A stretch of 64,000 nt of DNA from Arbacia lixula (GCA_963669155.1 OZ022593.1:3202655-3266654); one strand, 5' to 3'. Counted from the stretch's first letter, positions 37,180 through 50,631 are shown. Notes: generated from the sequence alone by a model not told the origin. A program made the numbers and translations.

Positions 37180-38770
37180 GATTCCACAAACATTCATTGT
37201 TGCATTCAATTGTTGCATGTAAGAAGCTGATGATGTATTAAGGAGAAGTGTGTGTAAAAGGGGAAGAGGAGATGTAAGAAGAAGATGTATGGTAGGAGAA
37301 GAGGAAGGAGAGAATGTAAGAGGACACAGAGAATAAGGAAGCTGGAGAAGGAGAGGAAAGAGAAGAAGAAGAAGAAGAAGGAAAGGAAGAAGTGACTCTT
37401 ATCAACATTATTTGTTTAGATTGTTTTGTGCTATAAAGTGAGTTAAAAAATTGTTGAACTTTGTGTGTTTGGGAGACAGAGTCTAACTGACCTCTCCCTA
37501 TTCTGTTATGTTGGATTATAATGCAAATAAATTAGATTTCCTCAGTAAACCAGATTAAAGGTGGATGCGAGGCTGACCACAATTAACTTCGATAGGAAAG
37601 GAATGGAGTGATACTAGCACAATGCAATGCAAGGGTTGATTTTAATATTTATTTAAATGAGTTGTGTATACATAAAAATTTATTTAAAGTTAAAGTAATT
37701 CAATCATTTTGGTCTGTAAAAGAAAAAATAATTTGTAATTTTAAACATAGTGTTCGTAACTACGTAAATGTAGTTTAAAGTATGTAGCTTAACTATGTAA
37801 CTACATACATTTTAGCTTGCTTGAACCTGAGAAAATGTTTATTTATCTGTATCTGCAGAGTAATACTTGTATTTACACCACAACATAAACCATACACAAA
37901 CCTTATCTATATTCCAGAATTGTGTCATTTTAGAGATACATATTATTCTCTAAGAATGTCAATATTTAATAGTGATTGTTTAAGATTTGTGCAATTTGTA
38001 AAGTTTGTAAAATCATAAGAGTAACTAACAATTTAATTGGATAGAAGAGAACATTTATTGCTACTGAATAAACAAACGTTTTATTTTGCATTGAGAGAAT
38101 ATCTGTCAAAATGTTGTTTGCATTATATTATGAATCCCGCAGAGAATATTTCATAGTCTACCTTTTCATTCCACTGCTACTTACAATGATTCCTTCCAAC
38201 TTTTCCATTTTTTTTTATTAAAAAGGCCACGACTGCATTTTAGGGTGAATAAAAGTTTCTTTGTATTCATAAGGAGATGCCTCAAGATATTTATGAAAAA
38301 TAGTATGCGTTTGGGATTAGTGAATTTGGCTTCAGTGTTCTTTTCTCATACTTCTACTTTGGTCTTGTGTGGTACAAACTATTTCACAAAGAACCCATTC
38401 TCCCTGGAGGTGTCCACATTTTTGTGTGAATGTGCTCTTTTTCCTGTTTTGAAATTGCTTGCTTTTAGAGTGAGATTGAAGTTAAGGAATTGGATAGAGA
38501 GGGGCATTGTGGGGGAAAATAATGAGGACGAGAATGAAGCACAGAAGGAGGACATGTTAAGGGACAGGGGAAGAAGAAAAACGAGATAAATACCCAAAAC
38601 TCCTACCCAGTTAATTTGGTTAACAATAATCAGTTTCTATAGCATAATGTTTGAGTAGCACAATATACAAATATGTGATGCATAGTGAACCTCATCTTGG
38701 AGTAAAATAATTCAGACTATTCAGCACAGGGCTTGGCAGTCGCATTAGAGCTCATGATAAGGTTAAAGAA
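37180..38770. other. Intron 1 DNA without recognised genes
   Basis: AT-rich unique DNA with a small GAA run (about 37363-37383). The 114-codon + frame at 38245 lacks splice signals and similarity that I can see. Confidence 0.5.
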
Positions 38771-38777
38771 AGTGTAT

Positions 38778-38990
38778 TTCAAAGAAGAAGATATTTGACA
38801 CCATAAAAATGTAGCTATGTAAATATGCATTATGCACTCCTTCCATCAAGACATATTTGATTCATTTTTATGTTCTCAATTTTATTTCAAAGAGTAAGAT
38901 TTTTGAAATCATAAACATAGCTATATAGATATGTAACATACACTTCTTCCTTCAAGACATATTTGACTCATTTTTATGTTTTCATCAGAT
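38778..38990. repeat. Two-copy 107-bp tandem repeat
   Basis: Units starting at about 38778 and 38884 share TTTCAAAGA, ATAGCTATRTA, TTCAAGACATATTTGA (CTTCCATCAAG in the first) and TCATTTTTATGTT. Confidence 0.85.
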
Positions 38991-39778
38991 TCTCCAGAAG
39001 GAGTGCCTTAACAAGTACTTTTAAAGGATCTCTGCCCTGTTATAAATCATTTTGTTATGAGTAGGAGTAGATATAAAGTAAATATTGTTATCAATGCTGT
39101 GTTAAGAAATCTAAAATATTATGTAGTACTTGAGTTTGTTTGGAATGCAAAGAAGACAGAACTAAGAAAAACATGAGTAACATCTTTGACATGTCATGAC
39201 TTTATAAGGGAGTTTAGGATGACTTGTGTTACTAAGGTCAATAGAGGTATATAGCCTGCATAGCAACAACAAACTATATAAACAACTTATATTTTATTCT
39301 TAAAGACTGGATAGCCCTGTATAAGAACTGCCCTCAAAATACTAGAATTGGGAAATGACTTCAAGCGGAATTGTAGCAGTCGTTCGAGGTTTGGGACAAC
39401 CCATCCAAAACCTTGAAATATAATGGTCGTGTAGCCTAGAGACCCCTCCACGTTGATGCAAGCACTGACCGCTAAACGACACATTGAGTGGAGATACGGT
39501 GTGCATGTATGAGTGTAGACTTTGGCTGCTATGAGATGGGTGTTTCAAATGTAAACAAGCTGGTTCTTTGCTGTTCCTAAAGAGGTTCATCAAGCTTTAC
39601 CTGAGATTTCAGACACAATATTGTTAACTTGTTACTAGATTCTTTTGTGAACGGGCGCTCAGTGAAAACGAATGTTGTTACTTTTTTATCGCAAAAACTA
39701 GAGTAAATACAACAAAATGCATTTTCACATAGAGAAGCACAGAAATGTCACCATCTTCAAATAATGCACTTTTATTTA

Positions 39779-39798
39779 TAGCCTGGCTTACAGGCTGT
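39779..39798. repeat. AGCCTGGCTTACAGGCTGT palindrome (solo)
   Basis: TAGCCTGGCTTACAGGCTGT matches the terminal motif of the 43469 element with one change. No partner found nearby. Confidence 0.5.
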
Positions 39799-40684
39799 TC
39801 GGCATTTTTAAACCATTTTTAAATAAAGGGGTCTGGCTGCAGAAGACTACTTATTTTTAATTTCTCCTTTGGCTCGCCCAAACACCAAAAAAGGAGATAA
39901 ATGATAAAGTACTACACTCTATTGTTCAGTTTGGATTAAAATTTACCAACAGCATGGAAGATACGTATTTTTATGTATAAGTGTGAGCTTGTATGAAAAA
40001 ATGATTTAATATGATTGGTAAGACATCCCCTAATTTGCTCTCAGGTATTCACTAAGCAGGTTTATTCTGGATTCATGTACATGTACAAAGTGCAAGTACA
40101 ATGTGCATTGTGTCAATATTTTGCTGCTTGGGTGTCTGTGTGCATGTGCGTACGTCAATTGGTGCATGTAATGTACGGGGGCAGGGGTGTCTCTGACATA
40201 CCATGAAAATGTCTCCTGACAAATATTTAGCCTAAGACTCTTGTGTTTTCTTAAGGGCCCCCTCAATCAATTATCTCCAATGTTGTCCGTCTTAGCCTTG
40301 CCTCAAGGCCTTTGACATATTTTAGTTTTGAAGGCTTTGTCCACTATATTGTAGGTTTTAGAGTAGTATCCCTGTTTCGATTGGACATCTTGTATTGCAA
40401 ACATTACTTTAATATTTCCTCTTAATGAATGATACTTAATGTCTTTGTGACATTAAATTCAGGATCTCCTTTTGAAGTGCGATTTATTAATTTTTCTTCA
40501 ATTAGTTGGAGCTCATCATGTTGCCCACAACAACATTCTATTTAAAGCGTTCATTTCTACTGTAAGAACAATTGTAATTAGCATGATAAGACATGAAATG
40601 GTAGTTTAGCAAGCTATGCACCTGCTTCTCTATTAATATAATTAACAAAATCGTCTATGATTTAACATTGGGTTAGAAATGATT

Positions 40685-40928
40685 GAATTTAAGGAATGAA
40701 GGAAAGAAAGAACGAGAGAAGAAAGTGAAAGAGAAAAAGAAAGAGTAAAAGAGAGAAAGTGTATGTGGGAGTGAGAGAGACAGACAGAGAGACAGACTAC
40801 AGACAGACAAACAAAAAGACAAAAAGACAGACAGACAAAAAGACAAAGAAAGAGAGAGGAAGAGAGAAAGACAGAGGCAGAGACAGACAGACAGACCAAA
40901 AAAAAAATGAAAAAAGGGAAGAAGAAGA

Positions 40929-40962
<34 letters not shown>

Positions 40963-40966
40963 GGGG
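40685..40966. repeat. Purine-rich tract with GACA repeats
   Basis: GAAAG-rich DNA, then GACAGACAGA and AAAAGACA motifs, a GA run and a G run (about 40952-40966). Low-complexity frames on both strands are artefacts. Confidence 0.9.
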
Positions 40967-41698
40967 AAGCACTCTGTATCACATTCCAAGTACTGAACTC
41001 AGATAAAAGGAGACTGTCTTATGTGATATTCAATACCCTTGTAGGTTGGATACACAATGCCCTATTTTTCTGCACCTGGGTGTCCTTAAAGATGCCACAC
41101 ATTTTGTCAGATACCCAAGATATTATAATGCTAATTGAAGTGATTAAAGTGTGCATATGCTGTATAGTACTATTTAATAGGTCGTGATCTAAAGCAGATT
41201 TGAATTTGTGTTATCTATGAAAGAATTATGACACATGTCTTCATATCTAAATGATGATTTTAATATATTTAGGCCTATATGTATTTATGTTATTGTGCAT
41301 TGATCGATTGATTGATAAATTAATCAATTATCTCATATTGTGATCATTCAGTTCTGATTTATTATAGCTACAGGTAAGTTGATTCCATCCAGGATTTAAA
41401 TAAATCTTATGATTTCCACCAGGCAAATGCACAAGCAAAAGGTCAAACAGATAGTGTTGCACATTTGTTATACATTGTATATGCCTCTCGTGCTTTGCAG
41501 CAAAATTGCTTCAATAAACTTAACGACTGTCGTAACTAAGCCAGTGTTTATGTGGTGTAAACATTGAAGCCTTCTCAGGAGCTTGGACATGGGGGAAGAA
41601 CTGTCCAGACACTCATCAAAGTAGAAAGCTGCCCATAAAAGTGGGAAACTCTTCATACAAATTGCCATTGCAGACATCCCCAGCACTTTTCACCTTTA

Positions 41699-42322
41699 AG
41701 CCCTGCTGTGCCATACAGAATTCTTCTCTATAGCATTTATGAATCTTGCTTTGGCCCAAAACTGACAGTGGTACCTTTAAGGGATAGTCCACCCTGATAT
41801 TCAGTTGGTTATAATGAAAGCAGAAAAATTAAAGAAACATATTAGAAAAGGTTTGATGAAAATCCTTCAAAGGATTACAAAGTTAAGTTTTTGTGATGTC
41901 ACATGAGAGATGCTCTCCCATATGTTGTGTAATAATTTTTTTTTTTTTAGAAAATATCAATATTTCTCATAACGGTATGCATCACTTTTCTTGTGCATTT
42001 GATATTTCTTTAGAAACATATTTTTACACATACATGCCTCTATGAAACAGATTTATTCTTTCATCAAAAACTCAAAAAAAGAAATTTATTGAATTATGCA
42101 GCACAAAACGTAAGGAAGAGCACCTCGCGTCATCACTTTCTAATACTTTGACAGTTTTTTTTTATCAAACCTTCACTATGTTTTTGTCATGTTGCTGCTT
42201 TTATTAAAGCCAACATTACTGCAAGGTGGACTCTCTCTTTAGCCCCTTCTGTGTGACACAGAATGCTTTTATATAGCATTCACATGTACTCCTTGGCCCC
42301 AACTTGACAGTGGTACATTAAG
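41699..42322. mobile_element. Foldback MITE bracketed by 82-bp direct repeats
   Basis: The core (about 41778-42240) has inverted ends. GGGATAGTCCACCCTGATAT...AATGAAAGCAGAAAAATTAA on the left pairs with the inverse of TTTATTAAAGCCAAC...GGTGGACTCTCTCTTTA on the right, continuing through the GGTTTGATGAAAA and ATCAAACCTTCAC segments. Outside, GCCCTGCTGTGCCATACAGA...TGACAGTGGTACCTTTAA (41699-41780) is repeated directly as GCCCCTTCTGTGTGACACAG...TGACAGTGGTACATTAAG (42241-42322). A diverged partial relative lies at 60545. Confidence 0.75.
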
Positions 42323-43468
42323 TGCTATTCTTGGTAGAGTAATGCAGTGTGTTGTTTCTATCAGCAAAAAATTAGAGAACATTGTGAAATAGTTTGTTTA
42401 CGATGAGAGATTTATTGGGCAGTCTGACCAAAAACTTGCAGTAAAAATTAGCTGCTGGAACTTTTGAATCTATTGTTCCCAACGGAAATGCGTGAAATAT
42501 TTAGCAGTTTGACCATAACAGGTTAAAACTCTGGATTAAAAATTTCTGCCGCCAAATTTTGGTAATTTCTGAACAGTTTAACCGCATCTTATACATTTGT
42601 AGGTCATATGTCGACTAATAGTACCTGTATGTGGGTCAACAATTCAATTGTGGTTTGGCTTCTCTGCAAATCTAAAGAAGCAATGCTGCAAAACACCCAT
42701 CAAGATAAGACGCAAAGTGGATGAATGTGATTGACTCCTGCTCTACGCAGCAGTGCATGCATGTATGTATGGATGTTACAAGTAGACAGGGAGTCAAATT
42801 CCACTTATTCTTGCTGGATGTGCCTATTCTTTCACTCGCGAAGAAGTTCGGAATTGGAAAAGCATTGCCGGTGGATAAGAAATGAATTTCTGGTCTGAGG
42901 AAAGAGGTAAATTGCTCTTGCGATGGATGTAGGAGGTGATCAACACACTGGTTGTGGTCATACTATTTGCAGTTAGATATCACAACTTCAAATGTGTGTT
43001 TATATTGTGGACACAATATCTGCTCAGTACAGTTTGATTTTGTTAAAGTAATGTCTTTTTACATAACTAAAATACATAAATTCATAATCTAAGATGTATA
43101 ACATGAATATGATTTGATATTTTCTGTGATGGTCCAGCATTGAAAGTTCTTTGAAAGTGAATTCATAAAAAAAACTTTTATTTTAAATGAAAATGGGTTC
43201 TTATGCTACATATATCCTCTAGTAATTTTTTATTGAATTCATGGATAATTCCTCACCATAAATAGTGGGAATGTGATCTGATTTATCAGCTGTTCATTTG
43301 TATTTTTGTGAGAAGCAAGTTTAAGGAACATTAGTTTTAGTTGTTGTAATATTATGATGTGATAAAGTTATGCAATTTGGTGTACATCATAATAGTACAC
43401 GTACACCATGTAAGTCTCCAACATGATGGATGAAAGAAAGCCAAAGAAAACAGATTTCATTGTGAGAC

Positions 43469-43695
43469 TAGCCTGGCTTCCAGGCTGTGTGACTTTATGA
43501 ATCCAAACCATTCCATTACAAATATAGATTGGATTGCAATAGGTCTGGTGGAGGTAGACTATCTGTTGTCCAGTTCTTCCGCAGTTCAGATGGATGGGGA
43601 GAAGACGATGATTAGTCTTGTAACAACCAGACCTGATTGTAAAGTACCTCGGAAAGTTTGATAATAATTTCCATGACAGCCTAGAAATCAGGCTA
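43469..43695. mobile_element. MITE with self-palindromic AGCCTGGCTTCCAGGCT ends
   Basis: TAGCCTGGCTTCCAGGCTGT at 43469 faces ACAGCCTAGAAATCAGGCTA at 43676-43695, its inverse with three changes. Each end is itself a small palindrome. Solo ends occur at 28943, 39779 and about 55268. Confidence 0.65.
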
Positions 43696-45685
43696 TCATA
43701 GACTTGAACCCGTCTGCTGTTTCCTGTATTGTATATTCTGTCATTGACTGGGTGGGTAGGCTTGTGTGTTTAAGGGGCTGCCCAGGGTAACAGCCTGTAG
43801 GCTTCTTGGCTCACTCTGTCACAGGGCAGTTCTATTTGTAGATGTCTGCCCATGGTAGTATTGACACAACAAATACAAGGCATGGAGCTTAGTCTAAAGC
43901 AACAGACTCAGTTATGATACTGCCTGTCTTTTAGATCAGTGAACAAAATACACTACAGCTCAGGGCAATTAAGCTATTTTCTAATAGAGTATTCTGCACA
44001 ACATATGCCACTATGAATGCTTCAGTATTCCATCAAACTTGAAAAATAGCCTCAACAAATGATAATTCTCTGCCCGCCGTGGGATTGGACTACTCCATGC
44101 CTATGTTGGGACATGGGAAAGAAATCCTACGCTCGTGGAGGCGTATTGCTGGTAATTTCTTAGCATTTCCGCTCAGATGATTCAAATTTATTCAGCTCAA
44201 AAATCCTTGGAAGTGGGAGCTAACATGACAATTATCATAGCGCTGTTTGACTATGCATGTTTGCTGACTATAGGGAGGAAATGGAGGTTCTTAGTAGGGC
44301 ATATTACATGCACAGAGGTGCTGGGCAGTTGCAAAAATGAACCCTCATTAAGAACAGAAGAGCCCTGGTGAATAATTTGTTTCCTGATATGATATGATGC
44401 AAAACAAATTTCAGGGTGTTTGTGTCATGATATCAGGGTACAGTCTTATAATGAGTTGTGATTGATCTCAAACGATCACAGTCCAATCCCCTATCTTTAA
44501 TGTACAGAGTTATGATATCAATTGCAAGTCTAGTTGCGATCATTCACAATTCATTCACAAATGAATTCTTATCTACCCTGGTAGAGTACAGCCATGCCAT
44601 ACAGATGCAGTGTGTTTGTCTGCGTATGTGCTGTAAGATATGAGACGTGTGCTCATTATCAGAGCAGTATTTGGGGACCGCATCACCATATTGCCAGCTT
44701 GCCTGAGCAGCATTATCACGAGACTCAGGTGCAAAGGTGGGCCTAAGGATCTGATCCAATTTTAGCAGGGATATTTCGGGCGGGGCACTCGATTGAATAA
44801 GATGTGGGATGCGGTGCGATGCTTGTTGTCGTGGAGACGTGTCGGGCGGCAGATAGAGAGGTGTGCGTGTGCAGGGGAGCGTGGTTAGAGAGTGTAGGGT
44901 GGGTGTGAGGTACAAATTAGACTGGGGTGGTGGCAGGTTGGGAAGAAGTAAGGATTAAATGGATGTGGAATGGAGATAGGAGAATTATATTTGTAGGTGG
45001 AGGTTGCATTGTGAGCATGTTTGAGGAAAGAAACTTACATAAACATGTTTTTTTATCCTTTGATTTTAAATGGTATCCATGTTGTCATGATGCTTTACAA
45101 TGATTTTTGTCTAGTTTTGTGTTCTGAATCATCTCTACTTCAAGTATGAGCTTCTTGAGGATGCTTTTGACGGATGAAAAGGTTGTGATTCTTTTTTTTT
45201 CAAATGTGAAAGATCAGAGGAAATATCTGAGTGTGCTCTTTTGGGCAGTGTATTCCATGAATTGCTCCAACACCTCGGAAGGATTGTTTTCTGTTTGAAA
45301 CTGTGTATGGGAAAAGTGTTTTTTAAAAATAACCATGCAGACATGTTGACAAGGAAGTGTTTGATTTTGTTATTGTATATTTTTTTTTATATTTGTTATA
45401 ATTTAGAAACAAGTTTCAAGTTTCTAACTGCACCCTTGGGATGTTCAATGTGAGAGTTTGTGATGCCCTGAGGGTAATAGAAAGTTGGATTAAAGGATTG
45501 TAAGGGTCTCAGGTGAATGGAGAGAGGGAGGGAAGGGGAAAATATAGAGAGGTTGGCGGTTGGCTGGGGTGTGTGAAGATGATAAAGATACACATGGAGA
45601 AAGAAGGTAGTATGATTTCAAAGGAGAGGGAAGAGAGGGAGAAAGAAAGCATATGATTTGTCACATACTATACACGTTTGTCTGA

Positions 45686-45687
45686 GA

Positions 45688-45737
<50 letters not shown>
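45686..45737. repeat. (GA)n microsatellite
   Basis: Pure GA dinucleotides within a wider purine-rich stretch (45520-45800). Confidence 0.93.
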
Positions 45738-45740
<3 letters not shown>

Positions 45741-47138
45741 GAAGAAGGGGTGTCAGGGGAGAAAGAGAAAGAAGGAATATACAATGCTGCAAAAGACAGG
45801 AAGAGAAAGAAAATATAAAACTTGCAGTTAGAATGAGAGAGTGATTGGATATAGTAGGAGACAGAAATAAAAATAGAGAAAGTTCAAAGACTCACCCTGG
45901 CAAATCCCATCAGTGGTATCATCTTACAATCCCCAAACTTGGCGTAACCTGAATGGAATGTGAGCTTGTTGCCCACAACCAGCCAGATTTGACCCATTTC
46001 ACCCACATACAACATGGCCTCATTCTCCACGCACCAAAAACTACAAAAATTATGTTTATTTTTAGAGCAACTGTGAGGGGGAGGGTGGGGTAGTATTTTA
46101 AACGGGAGAAATATTTTAGTGCATTAGCTCCTCCGCATATCAGCCCGTTTTCACTTCATGCTAATGTATGTTCAAGCAACATAGTGTCTGGCTTAGAGGA
46201 AGTTGTTTAAATGTGGGCAGGTGTTTTAATTGTCGAGTGTTCCCTCCATCTTTTCTCTCTCTCTCTCTCTCTTCAACCCGTTCAAAGCACCTAGTTTGCA
46301 GACACATACCACGTCCTGCATATAGTGCATGAAGTAGAGTCTGTGTTATGAAATCATATACTCTCTAGCTGCTCCAGCCAAGGCTAGATTTTTACATGGT
46401 TTTAGGGAGTGTGGAATAGTCTTCACTCAAGGCATGATAAATTGTTTCAAGTGTCAAATTCAAATCTGTGCTTGCAGACTACAAAACGCCATTCCTTAAA
46501 ATGTCACTGCACACCCTTCTTCATCTGCCAAAGATGGCAGTATAGCACAGTATTCCTGCAGATGATTCCTGGCTGGAATTCTGTACATTTCGCAAATGAC
46601 ACGCCCCTTGATAAATTCTTCATAAAATATTTTTGGTCATTTCCCCCAAATTGTCAACTAATTTGTGTGTTTTCATCAGACATATTCATGAATGTTTTTT
46701 GAGTTGAATATTACTTGGACATGCTTTCAGGCATACATTTTTGTATTGAATGAAGTGAAGACAGTGGTTGGGGATGAGATAGGTAGTGAAGAGGGAATTA
46801 CTTGATTGCGTATAAGATGATACAATATCATAAGAGAAGTCAAACATATATCAGTTTCGCTCTGCAACATGTCAGTGACTTCTGTATTTGGATTGGATTA
46901 GATTGTGTATAACCACCATCATCGACACCTGCTATGACTTCTTGAATATGACCAAATATTTATGTCTAGGTAACCCACAACTGTGGCAAATTATAATGCC
47001 TGCATGAACGGAGTGCTTGAAATGCTTGACTAATTGTGCCACTTTCTGGCACCTGGGTTACATGAGTAAATTTCAGTAGTACATGTACATGAATGTTTTT
47101 CTCATACTTTCCCTTACTTACTCTTCATATCTCTCTTT

Positions 47139-47139
<1 letters not shown>

Positions 47140-47182
<43 letters not shown>

Positions 47183-47470
47183 GGCTCTTTCTCTTTCTTT
47201 ATCTTTCTTTCTATTTCTCTGTCTTTATCTCTCTTTGTCTTTTTTGCTCTCTTTTTCTCTCTCTTTCTTTCGCTCTTCTCTCTTTCTCTCTTTTTCTCTC
47301 TCTTTCTTTCGCTCTTCTCTCTTTCTCTCTTTTTCTCTCTCTTTCTTTCTCGTTCTTTCTCTCTCTCCTCCCTCTGTCTCTTGTTATCTCCTCTCCCTTT
47401 ACCCCCTCCCTCCCTCTCCCTTCCACTTCTCCCTCTTTCCCTCTCCATTTGTTGTGCTCTATCTTTTGTT
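47140..47470. repeat. (CT)n and TTTCTCTC tract
   Basis: A pure CT run (47140-47177), then TTTCTCTC variants including a roughly 60-bp unit (GCTCTTCTCTCTTTCTCTCT then TTTTC) repeated twice near 47270-47345. The 180-codon frames in all + registers are low complexity. Confidence 0.93.
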
Positions 47471-47949
47471 CTCCCTCTTTTCCTCTTTCTGTTACCCTCT
47501 ATATCTGTCAAACTCCCGGTGTCATTCTTTTTTACCATCACTATATTTTCTGGGCACATGCCATTACCATGGCAACCATATATTTCTTGCCACCTGCAAA
47601 GTCTTCAAATGAAAACAAGGGCTGAGGGGGGAAATAGTTAGGGATGAGAATGGGATTATGTTCCGTCTGGTGTCTGTAAAGTGATCGTGCCAGAAGTGTG
47701 TTTATACCGCGTCACCTTGCTGGAATATGAACGGGTGTATTCTCACAGAGCCCTTTGCCACCCTTTGCCACCCGTAGAAATCCTAATGAGAACTTTACAG
47801 GTTTGCCCCCTTCAGCCAAGCATTGGATCACCTTGGCACAATCAAAATGAAGAAAGAAATTTGCTTTGCCATAGTGGGAAAACACTTACTTGTTCAGTGG
47901 AACAGCAGCGGCAAGCTCTTTGCATGTGAAAAAGTTTTTAAAAACAGAT

Positions 47950-48260
47950 TTAGGTGGAGAAAATGATTAGAAAAGATTGGAAAGGAGATGGATAGAGTGC
48001 GGGAGGGTGAGAAGACTCAAATAGGAATATGAATAGAAGAAACAGGAATATGGACATAGGGAATAGGAAAAGGAGAATAAAGAAGAAGGAAAAAAGGGAA
48101 AAAGTAAGAAAATAGAAGTCACACTGATTGAAAGAAGGAGTAGAAAAGTAAAGTAAAGAGGAGAAAGAGGGGGATGAATAGGAGAAAGAGGATGATTAAA
48201 AGGGAAAAAAGAGGGTGAGAAGGAAAAGAAGAGGAACAAGCACGGTATGGCAAATGAAGA
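47950..48260. repeat. Purine-rich low-complexity DNA
   Basis: AGAAGGAAAAAAGGG-type sequence without a fixed unit. No gene seen. Confidence 0.75.
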
Positions 48261-49287
48261 GAAAATGAGAGAGAATGAGGAATATTAGTTAGGGAGGCAA
48301 AATATGATTGACAGCCCCAGGTTTGCAAATTGGATCAGTACTGTTTGTGTTTGACTTGTTTGGGTTTGACTTGTGTGGGAGTTAGGAGCTGACAGAAAGG
48401 TGTTGAAAATATGCATGCTGAGGAGAAAAGAGATCAAATAAATAAGTCTGTATGTTGAACTGGTGCATCCCTCGCCTTCCCCTTTTTCTGATTCAAGAAC
48501 GAGGCCAAAGACAAATTTATTTACTTCCAGTAAGCTTTTATAAAAACAACATTTCTGCATGCCATGCAGTCATAAAGCCAGTATATACAAACTAATGAAA
48601 TGTGAACATGTAGACAAGTACTTACATGTACATTATAAAATTGCCTTTTAAATCATTCCTAAAATGATTAGATACATTAATCGCCTGCTGAAACACTCTC
48701 GTCCTTGATTGTGACTTCTGAGTTTCATTTTCTGTAATTTTTATTTCTGTGCTTTACACAACAAAATATGTCACCATAGACTGAGCTCTATGCAATCAGT
48801 ATTGCAGGTATTCCACAGCCGACTACCTGACCCATTATACTGTAGGCTAATTAAGGATGCGACCGGCGACGCTGAGCAGTTTAGTAGGCCCTCGCTGATG
48901 CGTTCAGTGAAGCGGTGTCTTCCTCCCAATCAGGTATCCATGGCGTTCTGCAGTAATGGCACCATTATCGATTGAGTTTGCACTTTGCCCAACCTTGTCG
49001 TTGAATGATAAATGGGGTAGGATCTTTAGGATAAGTATATGATGTCTACAATTGTTGACTGGATGGAGATAGGTTTGTGCATAGATTATGAGTCGAGGTT
49101 AGAAATTATAATAAGGTACACTGTATAATTAATGATATATTTCCATCTAATTTCATAATGATTGTGATTGTTTCCAGATTTTGCATGAATTATAATGAAA
49201 AATATATAATGTGATGGATGATATTGTATAATTTTCATGCTCCAGCTCTTAATTGGGTGTGTTTTCCCAGCAATTCTTACCAAAAAT

Positions 49288-49640
49288 TAGCTTGGATGAA
49301 TGCGATCTATTTGAAGCACAATGTGTACTTCACATAAATACGTACATAATGCAGAATACTGTATATGGCATATATTTTGCAAGTCTAAATTTTCACGAAT
49401 TAGGACTTCACAACAATTTTGCTAGTGGTTAAATTCTCGATCGTGGAGTACTAGTACTAGTACTCACTTCTCTTTTACAGATAAGGGATAGAAGTGGGAT
49501 AGAATATGGAGCCTGTTGTAGCTTGGATGAATGTGATCTATTTGAAGCACAATGTGTATTCACATGAATACGTACATAATGTAGAATACTGTATACGGTA
49601 TATATTTTGAGAGTCGAATTTTTCCCAAATTAGAGAGCCA
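49288..49640. repeat. Direct duplication carrying two partial CTGTATAYGCC MITE ends
   Basis: A roughly 92-bp segment (TAGCTTGGATGAATG...GTACATAATGYAGAATA) occurs at 49288 and again at 49519. Each copy runs into the MITE end CTGTATATGGCATATATTTT or CTGTATACGGTATATATTTT. After the first, about 115 bp match the inverse of the right half of the 33444 element, up to GTGGAGTACTAGTACTAGTA. After the second, only about 40 bp of the MITE remain. Confidence 0.7.
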
Positions 49641-50126
49641 CTTGCAGATTTCAAGTTACTAAGAAACCATCATCTTAAAATAGTGAAATAATTGATATGA
49701 ACTCCAGACCTAGCGTTGAAGGCACAAAGAACAGTTTTGCAATGAAGATGGTCCATAATCATTACCGCCACTATAGGTTACGTAGAGCTCCTTCTCTACC
49801 GCACTTCATACTGCTGTATGGGAATGGTGTGTATTAACAGTGCAAAAATACCTCAGTGGCATACATGTATAAAGAGTTCATCTACATATTGTGGGATCTC
49901 TCTGTCCAATTTGTATACATGTTACTCAGGTCTGAGAAGTAGACTAAGAATTGTTAATCCATCTTGAGCTCAATGACCCATTCTGGACAAATTGGTAAGT
50001 GATAGAGTGGTGGTGGTAGTTTGCTGACCTCAAAATTAGGTCATGTTGGTACTTTGGCCATTAGCGGATTAGCACTGGTCCATTCATGCCAAGGTTAGCT
50101 GGACATCACAGGCTTGACATAGTCTG

Positions 50127-50380
50127 CCAGCTCAGACTCAAGTTTGACATGAGCCTCCTTTCTAGGCTGTGGTGTGCATGGACACTATCGAGTCATGTTA
50201 ACAACTGTGTCTGGTGACTTAGACTACACCCTCTCTTCACTTGCTTTATTATGTGAGAGTAAAGCAAGTGGGTAGAGAGCATAGTCTGTGTTACCAGACA
50301 TAGTTGTTGCCAGATTCGGTAATATCCATGCACTCCACAGCCTAAAACTCGACTACATGTAGTTTGACTCTGGCTGATCA
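50127..50380. repeat. Foldback palindrome of about 250 bp
   Basis: The left arm (AGACTCAAGTTTGACATGAG ... TAGGCTGTGGTGTGCATGGA ... CACTTGCTTTATT) pairs with the right arm (AGTAAAGCAAGTGGGTAGAG ... TCCATGCACTCCACAGCCTA ... GTTTGACTCTGGC). Arms are about 115-120 bp with roughly 80% pairing and a very short loop near 50253. Confidence 0.82.
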
Positions 50381-50631
50381 GGTTAGACTAGAGACTGTGT
50401 TAAAAGTTGCAATAGCCTTATGATAAAAATCTGACTAATTCTCAAGAGATTTGATGCCAACCTAGGTTTAAAGATTGTCCGTCCCTTTTGCAAGCTTAAA
50501 ATTTGAAATCGTCTATCACGATCGTAAATTGAAGAAAGTGTGATTCAAGACCATTTCTAAGAATATAGCATGTTGAAACTTTCTGTATAAATTTATTATG
50601 TAAAAAATTTCAGCCGTTAAATTTCAAACCG

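Larger units (their letters stand above)
42330..47080. other. Intron 1 DNA without recognised exons
   Basis: Apart from the MITE at 43469 and the GA tract at 45686, no structure stands out. A GC-richer patch at 44640-44930 has a 123-codon minus frame without recognisable similarity. Confidence 0.45.

Noticed and set aside
47083-47641. Several frames of 140-180 codons on both strands
   Set aside because: CT low-complexity DNA open in several registers.
48846-48933. Exon-like segment between TGTAG and CAG-GTATCC reading LIKDATGDAEQFSRPSLMRS
   Set aside because: The acceptor lacks a good pyrimidine tract and the donor is weak; no recognised similarity.
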